Source: JADYZU01 sp964443055 (GTDB lineage Bacteria > Pseudomonadota > Alphaproteobacteria > Rhodobacterales > Rhodobacteraceae). Taken from it: 11,389 nucleotides of DNA. The stretch covers positions 1 to 11,389 of the forward strand of contig CAYUBT010000083.1 of assembly GCA_964443055.1 (NCBI GenBank). The letters run 5' to 3'. A model generated the notes under the pieces. It saw only the letters and a list, made by a program, of their open reading frames with translations, searched no databases and was not told the DNA's origin. This document shows positions 6,245 to 11,389 of this stretch, one piece after another (the first letter of the stretch is position 1; each line of letters opens with the position of its first letter). The position numbers were made by a program, and so were the translations under genes.

Positions 6245-7066
6245 CGCCACAATACGGGCATGACCGGCAAGATCGTGATGAACCGCAACCCTTTCAAGCC
6301 CCGCCCGAGACAGGATTCCCGCCGCCTCTTCACCCTGCAGATGCCCGACCTCGACCAGAAGCCGCCCGCCGGGGACAAGAAACTCCCCCGCCCGCGCCGC
6401 GATGATACGGCAGGCGGCCAGCCCGTCGCCCTCGTCGGTGAGCGCCATGCGCGGTTCGTGATCGCGCACTTCGGGGGCCAGGCCGGGCATCTCGTCACGG
6501 GCGATATAGGGCGGGTTCGAGACGATCAGATCGAACTGCCCGGGCGGGACCGCCGCGAACCAGTCCGACTGCAGGAAAGTGGCGCGGGAGGCGGTGCCCA
6601 GGCTTCGTGCATTCTCCTGCGCAACGGCGAGTGCGGCGAGCGACATGTCAGTGCCCGTGCCCCTCGCCTCGGGGCGCTCTGCAAGCAATGTCAGCAGGAT
6701 GCAGCCCGTTCCCGTGCCAAGATCAAGCACGGTCCCGAACGGCGCGGCAAGGGCCAGATCGACCAGAAGCTCGGTCTCGGGGCGCGGGTCGAGAGTATCG
6801 CGCGTCACCCTGAATGCGCGCCCGTAGAAGGCGCGGCACCCGGTGATCTGGGCCATGGGCCGACGCCCGGCACGCTGCGCGACAAGCTGCGCGAACCGCT
6901 CGAGCGCCTCCGGCGGGATGCGGTCAGGCAGGTGAACGGACAGCGTGCCGCGCCCGATCCCGGCCGCATGTTCCAGCAGGCGGCGCGCATCACCCGCCGC
7001 ATCCTCGACCCCCGCGTCGCGCAGCCGGGCAACGGCCCCGCGCAGGACAGTGCGAGCGTCAGTCAT
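6224..7066 (-). CDS. prmC: Peptide chain release factor N(5)-glutamine methyltransferase
   Basis: PrmC methylates the glutamine of the GGQ motif of RF1 and RF2 using S-adenosylmethionine, which speeds peptide release. Seen in 280 residues: a helical N-terminal domain (1-75) that binds the release factor, RPETELLVD (95-103), the SAM-binding loop LDLGTGTGC (114-122), and the catalytic NPPY motif at 184-187 that holds the target glutamine. Length and motif order are normal for the family. The ATG at 7066 overlaps the prfA stop in an ATGA junction, so the methyltransferase is translationally coupled to its own substrate's gene. An inverted repeat covers the stop codon. Nothing appears truncated. 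Confidence 0.96.
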   Translation of the reverse strand: MTDARTVLRGAVARLRDAGVEDAAGDARRLLEHAAGIGRGTLSVHLPDRIPPEALERFAQLVAQRAGRRPMAQITGCRAFYGRAFRVTRDTLDPRPETELLVDLALAAPFGTVLDLGTGTGCILLTLLAERPEARGTGTDMSLAALAVAQENARSLGTASRATFLQSDWFAAVPPGQFDLIVSNPPYIARDEMPGLAPEVRDHEPRMALTDEGDGLAACRIIAARAGEFLVPGGRLLVEVGHLQGEEAAGILSRAGLERVAVHHDLAGHARIVAANRRLA

Positions 7067-8115
7067 TCCGCTTCGGCCAGGGCCCGCGCCTGTGCCTCTT
7101 CCTGCAGGGCATCAATCACCTCGTCGAGATCGCCCTCCATGATCGCATCGAGGCGGTAGAGCGTGAGGTTGATCCGGTGGTCGGTCATGCGCCCCTGCGG
7201 AAAGTTGTAGGTGCGGATGCGTTCGGACCGGTCGCCCGATCCCACCTGCGCGCGCCGGTCGGCGGAACGGGCGCTGTCGGCACGGTCGCGCTCTTCCTGG
7301 AAAAGCCGCGCGCGCAGCACCTGCATGGCGATCTCGCGGTTCTGATGTTGCGACTTCAGCGAGGAGGTGACGACGATCCCGCTGGGAAAGTGGGTGATCC
7401 GCACCGCCGAATCGGTCTTGTTCACATGCTGCCCGCCTGCCCCGCTCGCGCGCATCGTGTCGATGCGGATGTCGGCAGGGTCGATCTCGATATCGACATC
7501 CTCGGCCTCGGGCAGGACGGCAACGGTGGCGGCGGAGGTGTGAATCCGCCCGCCTCCCTCGGTGACGGGGACACGCTGGACGCGGTGGACACCGGATTCG
7601 TATTTCAGCCGGGCGAAGACCCCCTCGCCCTCGATCCGCGCGACAAGTTCGCGGATGCCGCCCAGATCGCTTTCCTGTTCCTCGAGCACCTCGAACCGCC
7701 AGCCCTTCGCCTCGGCATAGCGGTGATACATGCGCAGCAGATCGCCCGCGAAAAGCGCGGCTTCCTCGCCTCCGGTGCCGGGGCGGATTTCAAGGATCGC
7801 AGGCCTGGCATCCGCAGCGTCCTTCGGCAGCAGTGCCACGCGCAGGGCATGTTCGGCCTCTGCCAGCCGGTCGCGCAGGCCGGGGAGCTCCTCTTCGGCC
7901 AGCGCGCGCATGTCCGGCTCGGCGCACAGCGCCTCGGTCGCGCGGATCTCATCCTCAAGCGCGCGGTAGTCGCCGATTCGTTCGACCACCGGCCGCAGGT
8001 CGGCATATTCACGGCCCACGGCTTCCATCTCGCCGCGCTGCAGCCCCTCCTGCATCCGCGCCTCGAGAAAGGCGAAGCGCGCAAGGATGCGGTCAGTGGT
8101 CTCATGGGCGATCAT
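7063..8115 (-). CDS. prfA: Peptide chain release factor 1 (RF1)
   Basis: RF1 recognises UAA and UAG in the ribosomal A site and triggers peptide release. Seen in 350 residues: a helical N-terminal domain (1-100), RPGTGGEEAALFAGDLLRMY (111-130), the stop-codon tripeptide PVT at 183-185 (PxT type, marking RF1, not RF2), GRIHTSAATVAVLPE (189-203), and the catalytic GGQ at 227-229 with HVNKTDSAVR after it. The C-terminal RIRTYNFPQGRMTDHR block is also typical. The reading frame stays open upstream to 8358, but that part translates an intergenic repeat, so the ATG at 8115 (MIAHETTD) is chosen; family length supports it. Its Shine-Dalgarno region is weak. It heads the minus-strand cluster prfA-prmC-DUF4167. 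Confidence 0.96.
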   Translation of the reverse strand: MIAHETTDRILARFAFLEARMQEGLQRGEMEAVGREYADLRPVVERIGDYRALEDEIRATEALCAEPDMRALAEEELPGLRDRLAEAEHALRVALLPKDAADARPAILEIRPGTGGEEAALFAGDLLRMYHRYAEAKGWRFEVLEEQESDLGGIRELVARIEGEGVFARLKYESGVHRVQRVPVTEGGGRIHTSAATVAVLPEAEDVDIEIDPADIRIDTMRASGAGGQHVNKTDSAVRITHFPSGIVVTSSLKSQHQNREIAMQVLRARLFQEERDRADSARSADRRAQVGSGDRSERIRTYNFPQGRMTDHRINLTLYRLDAIMEGDLDEVIDALQEEAQARALAEAE

Positions 8116-8154
8116 GGGGGCGCTTTGCCTGCGGGTGAGGGGGTGGTCAACCCT

Positions 8155-8280
8155 TTCGTCATCTCGGAGCCGAAGGTGGAGCAAGGCCGTCGTTGCCGCC
8201 CGTCGCCCGGCCGTCCCACGCATCTTCGTGACCGGATGCCGGTGGATTGCGCCACCGGCCGCGCTTCTGGCAATGACGAA
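8155..8280. repeat. Palindromic MITE-like repeat, copy 3
   Basis: A 126-base element with perfect 8-base inverted ends, TTCGTCAT (8155-8162) and ATGACGAA (8273-8280). A second matching block is GGTGGAGCAA (8175-8184) against TTGCGCCACC (8247-8256). The minus-strand start, TTCGTCATTGCCAGAAGCG, resembles copies 1 and 2. It fills about half of the spacer between the divergent prfA and ThiE-like genes and could affect both promoters. No open transposase gene is present. Confidence 0.6.
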
Positions 8281-8356
8281 GGATGGAAGCTCCACCCCCC
8301 GCTTCCCCCCTGCCCCGGCAAGCGCTAGAAGCGGGCGGCGCGTAGGGGGGACTCTC

Positions 8357-8989
8357 ATGACCGACGAACCGGCCGATCTGCCGCAACTCTATCTCGTCAC
8401 CCCGCCCGACCCCGAGCGCGCGGGCTTTGGCGACCTTCTCGCACGCACCCTCGACGCCGCCCCGGTCGCCTGTGTGCGGCTGAACATGGCGACGACGGAG
8501 GAATCGCGCATCATTTCCACGGCCGACGCGCTGCGCGAGATCGCCCATGCCCGCGACATCCCGCTGGTGATCGAGCGCCACGCGCTTCTCGTCGAGCGGC
8601 TCGGGCTTGACGGCGTGCATCTGACGGATGGCGCGCGGCAGGTGGGCAAGTGGCGCAGGAGCCTCGGGCCGGATGCGATCATCGGCACTTTCTGCGGCCA
8701 GTCGCGCCATGACGGGCTTGTTGCCGGTGAAAACGGCGCGGATTACGTCGCCTTCGGCCCGGTGGGGGAAAGCGCGCTCGGCGACGGCAGCCGGGCGGAG
8801 CATGATCTCTTCGCCTGGTGGTCCGAGATGATCGAAGTTCCGGTCGTGGCCGAGGGGGCACTGACGGACGACCTGTTGCGCAGCCTCGGCCCCGTCACCG
8901 ATTTCTTCGCCCTGGGCGAGGAGGTCTGGAACAGCGACGACCCGGCGGCCAGGCTGGCGCGCATCCACCACATCGTCACGAGCGGCTGA
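8357..8989 (+). CDS. ThiE/TenI-fold (thiamine phosphate synthase family) protein with altered active site
   Basis: A 210-residue TIM-barrel protein of the thiamine phosphate synthase/TenI family. ThiE joins HMP diphosphate and thiazole phosphate to make thiamine phosphate. Seen: LYLVTPP (11-17), LGLDGVHLTDG (82-92), LGPDAIIGTFCGQSRHDG (103-120), and GADYVAFGPVGESALGDG (127-144), which place it in the family. However, ThiE normally has an RxK strand motif, an NDR motif and HLGQxD; here these are VRLNMAT (40-46), IERH (72-75) and HLTDG (88-92). The WWSEMIEVPVVAEGAL segment (154-169) is close to the barrel's end. A canonical ThiE reaction is therefore doubtful. The start is supported by a G-rich site (8345-8350) before the ATG. 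No other thi genes lie in the window. The 3' end overlaps olsA tail to tail by 14 bases. Confidence 0.85.
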   Translation: MTDEPADLPQLYLVTPPDPERAGFGDLLARTLDAAPVACVRLNMATTEESRIISTADALREIAHARDIPLVIERHALLVERLGLDGVHLTDGARQVGKWRRSLGPDAIIGTFCGQSRHDGLVAGENGADYVAFGPVGESALGDGSRAEHDLFAWWSEMIEVPVVAEGALTDDLLRSLGPVTDFFALGEEVWNSDDPAARLARIHHIVTSG

Positions 8990-9788
8990 GCAGCCCTGCA
9001 CGCACGGCGGCTTCGGCCACGGCAGCCAGCGCCTTGCGATCCATCCCCGCCGCCGCGATCGGCGCATGACGAATCACCTGCAACCGCCCCTGTCGCCCCT
9101 GCGCCAGCACGCGCAGCAGATGGGGACCAAAGCCCATGTCGCCCCACCAGCCGTAAAAGCGGGAATCCTCGCCCTCGGGCGCAAGCCAGCGGATCGTGAC
9201 GGGCTGTATCTGCAGCCCCTCTGTCCCGGCGAAGGCGGCAAAGAGTGCGGGCTTGAACGGCAGGACGCGCAGGCCGTCGCTCGACGTGCCCTCGGGAAAG
9301 AGCACGAGCCGCTCGCCCCCCGCCAGCCGCGCACGCAACATCGCCACCTGCGCCGCCGCCTCGCGCCGGTCACGGTTGATGAAGATCGTGCCGGTCGCGC
9401 GCGCCAGCCAGCCGATCGCAGGCCAGCGCGCGACCTCGGATTTCGACACGAACACCAGCGTCTGCCCGGCATTGAGTGCGAAGATGTCGAGCCAGGAGGA
9501 ATGATTGGCCACCAGGACCGCGGGCGACGGCGCGGCCTCGCCCTCCCAGGTGGCCGGAATCCCCATGAGCCGCAGATTGGCGATACAGACCACTCGCGTC
9601 ACATGCGGCGTCCAGGGGCGGCGCTGCCCGTGGAACGCGCGTTCGACCAGACGCAGGGCCAGATGCAGCGCCAGCCCGCCGAAGGTGATGATTGCGACCG
9701 GCAGTCCGCGACGCCCCACGCGCCACCAGTCCCCCGGCCCGAACGGGCGGGCGGGCGGCGGCCCGGCCCCGCGCCAGGTGGGTGTCAC
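8976..9788 (-). CDS. olsA: Lyso-ornithine lipid O-acyltransferase (PlsC family)
   Basis: OlsA transfers an acyl chain to the hydroxyl of lyso-ornithine lipid, the second step of ornithine lipid synthesis, at the inner face of the cytoplasmic membrane. Seen in 270 residues: one hydrophobic segment (about 29-47), the catalytic NHxxxxD motif as NHSSWLD (95-101), INRDRR (137-142) and FPEGTSSDG (164-172). These are motifs I, II and III of PlsC-type acyltransferases. The start is GTG at 9788, overlapping the olsB stop by four bases (GTGA). Adjacency to olsB is what separates it from a general lysophosphatidate acyltransferase, which remains the alternative; some OlsA enzymes do both. The gene end overlaps the converging ThiE-like gene, with no terminator between them. 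Confidence 0.9.
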   Translation of the reverse strand: MTPTWRGAGPPPARPFGPGDWWRVGRRGLPVAIITFGGLALHLALRLVERAFHGQRRPWTPHVTRVVCIANLRLMGIPATWEGEAAPSPAVLVANHSSWLDIFALNAGQTLVFVSKSEVARWPAIGWLARATGTIFINRDRREAAAQVAMLRARLAGGERLVLFPEGTSSDGLRVLPFKPALFAAFAGTEGLQIQPVTIRWLAPEGEDSRFYGWWGDMGFGPHLLRVLAQGRQGRLQVIRHAPIAAAGMDRKALAAVAEAAVRAGLLSRS

Positions 9789-10555
9789 GCCCGCCCCCCC
9801 TGTTCGTAGACCGCCCTCTGCGCCGGGGTCATCGCCGCGATGTCGAGGATCATGCAGACATCGGTCGTGTTGAAATCATGGTCCCGGAACACGCCCTCGC
9901 CGACGACGCCGCCGAGGCGCAGATAGGCCTTCATCAGCGCGGGCATCGCGAGCATCGCCGCCCGGCGGTCGAGCGCATCTGCGGGCAGGAGCCCGAGGTC
10001 TTCCGCCACAAGCGCCCGCACCCGCAACTCCGGCGGGGCAAGGTGATGGATCTGCAGCCACGAGATCGGCTGCGCCAGCGCCGCAAGGTCGGTCCCCGGC
10101 AACGAGGCCGCGCCGAAGAGCAGGCAGATGCCGCGCGCCGTGACCAGACGCCCCAGCCCGTGCCAGAGATGATACATCGCCGCGCTGCCGCGATGGTCGG
10201 GGTGCAGGCAGGTGCGGCCCGTTTCCATCACACTGCGCCCCGAGGCCAGCAGCGGCGCGAGATCGAACTCGCCCGCACAATAGAAGCCGCCCGCCCGTTC
10301 CGCGCTCGCGGCGTCAATGATCCTCGTGGTGCCGACGACGACCGGGCTCGTCCCGGGGCCCCCGTGGTCGATCAGCAGCAGATGTTCGCAGACGGGATCG
10401 AATCGATCGGCCTCGAGCCTGCGGGGATGGTCCACGCTCCGGCCCCGCACCCCCAGTTCGCGCGCAAAGACATCATATCGCAGCCTCTGGGCCGCGTGCA
10501 GGTCACCTGCATCCCGCGCCAGTCGCACTTCATATCGTGGCGATCCAGCCGTCAT
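9785..10555 (-). CDS. olsB: L-ornithine N(alpha)-acyltransferase
   Basis: OlsB, a GNAT-like enzyme, links a 3-hydroxyacyl group from acyl-ACP to ornithine and so forms lyso-ornithine lipid. Seen in 256 residues: LRYDVFARELG (25-35), GTTRII (75-80), the FYCAGEFDL block (91-99) and the diagnostic GRTCLHPDHRG (113-123), all typical of OlsB and hemolysin-like acyltransferases. The C-terminal part has LPALMKAYLRLGG-like sequence near 215-226 and a HDFNTTDVCMILD block near 236-248. The ATG at 10555 is chosen because GGGAGA lies four bases before it. A GTG at 10600 would extend the frame but coincides with the candidate promoter. It forms an operon with olsA. In R. capsulatus ornithine lipid affects steady-state levels of c-type cytochromes. 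Confidence 0.93.
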   Translation of the reverse strand: MTAGSPRYEVRLARDAGDLHAAQRLRYDVFARELGVRGRSVDHPRRLEADRFDPVCEHLLLIDHGGPGTSPVVVGTTRIIDAASAERAGGFYCAGEFDLAPLLASGRSVMETGRTCLHPDHRGSAAMYHLWHGLGRLVTARGICLLFGAASLPGTDLAALAQPISWLQIHHLAPPELRVRALVAEDLGLLPADALDRRAAMLAMPALMKAYLRLGGVVGEGVFRDHDFNTTDVCMILDIAAMTPAQRAVYEQGGRA

Positions 10556-10578
10556 CGCGTCTCCCGGTTTCGGGCGGC

Positions 10579-10607
10579 TGTCTAGGCGGCAGGTAACCAC
10601 TTGGCAA
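10579..10607 (-). promoter_or_regulatory. Candidate promoter for olsB-olsA
   Basis: Minus-strand TTGCCA (10602-10607, 5 of 6 matches) and TAGACA (10579-10584, 3 of 6) are 17 bases apart. Transcription would begin near 10573, giving a leader of about 18 bases that holds GGGAGA. A GTAACCAC octamer on the plus strand (10593-10600) in the spacer matches six of eight positions of a CtrA half-site (TTAACCAT), which is weak evidence only. Confidence 0.33.
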
Positions 10608-10694
10608 CCTTCGGGTGGCTAGGGTGACGCCATGGAGTCGCACGCCGTCACGCCCGCCTCTGCTCGATCACGCCACCCTCGGAAGGAACCGCAT

Positions 10695-10730
10695 ATGCAG
10701 CCGCTCCCGCCGGATCGCCCGGCCCCATGA
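10695..10730 (+). CDS. Possible 11-residue leader peptide upstream of chpT
   Basis: ATG at 10695 opens an 11-codon frame (MQPLPPDRPAP) ending in TGA at 10728-10730. It has a strong Shine-Dalgarno run (GGAAGGA, 10681-10687) seven bases before the ATG. Its stop overlaps the chpT ATG as ATGA, while chpT has no Shine-Dalgarno of its own. Ribosomes loaded here could re-initiate on chpT. Five of eleven residues are proline, which might slow translation. It could instead mark an error in the chpT start. Confidence 0.4.
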   Translation: MQPLPPDRPAP

Positions 10731-11326
10731 ACGCCGGGCGCAATGGCTATCTTGCCGCGCTGGCAGGCTCGCGCATCTGCCACGATCTGGTGGGGCCGCT
10801 CGGCGCGATCGGCAACGGGGTGGAACTGCTCGCCCTGGCCGGCGCAAGGGGGGAGGAGATGGACCTCATTGCCGAAGCTGTTTCCAGCGCCCACGCGCGG
10901 CTGCGCTTCTTCCGCATCGCCTATGGCACGGCAGAGGCCGGCCAGACGATCCCGCGGGGCGAGGTGATCCAGACCCTCGCCACCGTCTCGCGCGGGGGGC
11001 GGGTCTCGTTCCTCTGGGCCGTCGAGGACGATTGCCCCCGGGAGGAGGTGCGGGCCGTCTTCCTCGCCCTGCAATGTCTCGAAACGGCGCTGCCCCACGG
11101 GGGCGAAGTGCAGGTCAGCCGCATCGGCACGCAATGGACGGTGACAGGCGAATCGCCGCGCCTGCAGGTCGATGACGGACTCTGGAGCCTGATCGAGGGC
11201 AGCCACCGCCGCCCCGCCCTCACCCCCGCACAGGTGCAGTTCGCCCTCCTGCCCGCCGCCCTCGCCGGCCTCGGGCGCAAAGCCACCCTCGCGCGCCGCG
11301 CCGGACAGCTGGCGCGGCAGTTCTGA
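10727..11326 (+). CDS. chpT: Histidine phosphotransferase ChpT
   Basis: ChpT passes phosphoryl groups from the sensor kinase CckA to the regulators CtrA and CpdR. Seen in 199 residues: the phosphoacceptor helix LAALAGSRICHDLVGPLGAIGNGVELL... with His19 followed by Asp20, the H-box of the family; a second helix (about 44-62) that completes the four-helix dimer; and a C-terminal part resembling a degenerate histidine kinase ATP domain (about 77-190) without recognisable N, G1 or G2 boxes, as is normal for ChpT. The ATG at 10727 is the first in-frame start but lacks a ribosome binding site and overlaps a short upstream ORF. It diverges from olsB. In R. capsulatus the CckA-ChpT-CtrA relay controls GTA gene expression and release, and GTA genes lie at the left edge of this window. 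Confidence 0.88.
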   Translation: MNAGRNGYLAALAGSRICHDLVGPLGAIGNGVELLALAGARGEEMDLIAEAVSSAHARLRFFRIAYGTAEAGQTIPRGEVIQTLATVSRGGRVSFLWAVEDDCPREEVRAVFLALQCLETALPHGGEVQVSRIGTQWTVTGESPRLQVDDGLWSLIEGSHRRPALTPAQVQFALLPAALAGLGRKATLARRAGQLARQF

Positions 11327-11361
11327 AGACGGCACGCTGCGGCAGCGCCTCCCGGCGGGGC

Positions 11362-11388
11362 CCGCATCATGACCGAAGGCGGATGCGG
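11362..11388. repeat. 7-bp inverted repeat downstream of chpT
   Basis: CCGCATC (11362-11368) and GATGCGG (11382-11388) form a perfect 7-bp stem with a 13-base loop, 35 bases after the chpT stop. There is no T tract before the window ends. An ATG at 11369 in the loop opens a frame to the edge (MTEGGCG), so it could also be the start of a next gene; too little is visible to decide. Confidence 0.25.
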
Positions 11389-11389
11389 T

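Noticed and set aside
8122..8150. TTGACC box (8145-8150) as a prfA promoter
   Set aside because: A 17-base spacer puts the -10 at CAAAGC, a poor match, and the transcript would start almost at the ATG.
7177..8328. 383-residue plus-strand frame opposite prfA
   Set aside because: RF1 with GGQ and PVT motifs is certain on the other strand; this is its shadow.
8116..8358. N-terminal extension of prfA up to 8358
   Set aside because: The extra residues translate repeat copy 3 and RF1 proteins normally begin near the chosen ATG.
8159..9067. 302-residue minus-strand frame opposite the ThiE-like gene
   Set aside because: It is antisense to a recognisable barrel protein and runs through a repeat element.
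9692..11335. Large frames opposite olsB (9692-10585, plus) and chpT (10619-11335, minus)
   Set aside because: Both oppose genes with clear family motifs and show none themselves.
1..11389. tRNA, rRNA, CRISPR array, transposase, integrase or toxin-antitoxin pair
   Set aside because: None was seen on either strand; the only repeats are short palindromic elements, without regular spacing or spacers.

Overview
The window is GC-rich throughout and reads as chromosomal DNA of an alphaproteobacterium, most likely of the Rhodobacterales (Rhodobacter/Roseobacter group). Four things point there: the start of a gene transfer agent (GTA) head cluster, the order prfA-prmC-DUF4167, an olsB-olsA ornithine lipid operon, and a ChpT phosphotransferase. 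The assignment rests on gene content and remembered family sequences; no search was run.

Left part (1-3551). Two GTA genes run off the left edge on the minus strand: a gp1-like putative small terminase and the N-terminus of the large terminase, which carries the Walker A motif. Upstream on the same strand is a large pyruvate phosphate dikinase (PPDK)-like gene, interrupted by a 10-N assembly gap that can be closed from the flanking codons. Its phosphohistidine and PEP domains look intact, but its ATP-grasp motifs are badly altered. Its leader holds a candidate promoter, a perfect palindrome near the predicted transcription start, a hairpin over the ribosome binding site, and a minus-strand terminator-like hairpin upstream.

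Middle part (3552-8356). A Tat-exported family-5 (DppA/OppA-like) solute-binding protein lies alone on the plus strand. It converges with a minus-strand translation cluster: prfA (RF1), prmC (methylates the GGQ glutamine of release factors; ATGA overlap with prfA) and a DUF4167 protein. The three spacers 3271-3551, 5211-5356 and 8116-8356 each contain a diverged palindromic element ending in GTCATT/AATGAC-like sequence. One copy supplies the last eight codons and the stop of the DUF4167 gene.

Right part (8357-11389). A ThiE/TenI-fold protein with altered active-site motifs overlaps olsA tail to tail by 14 bp. olsB and olsA share a GTGA overlap and together make ornithine lipid. Divergent from olsB is chpT, preceded by an 11-codon leader ORF with a good ribosome binding site whose stop overlaps the chpT start.

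Cohesion. Most of the window is housekeeping. The notable link is that GTA structural genes and chpT, part of the CckA-ChpT-CtrA relay that controls GTA output in Rhodobacter capsulatus, lie about 10 kb apart. I saw no tRNA, rRNA, CRISPR array, transposase or new multi-gene defence system. The most unusual items are the PPDK-like protein without a recognisable ATP site, the ThiE-like protein without canonical catalytic residues, the repeat family and the chpT leader ORF.
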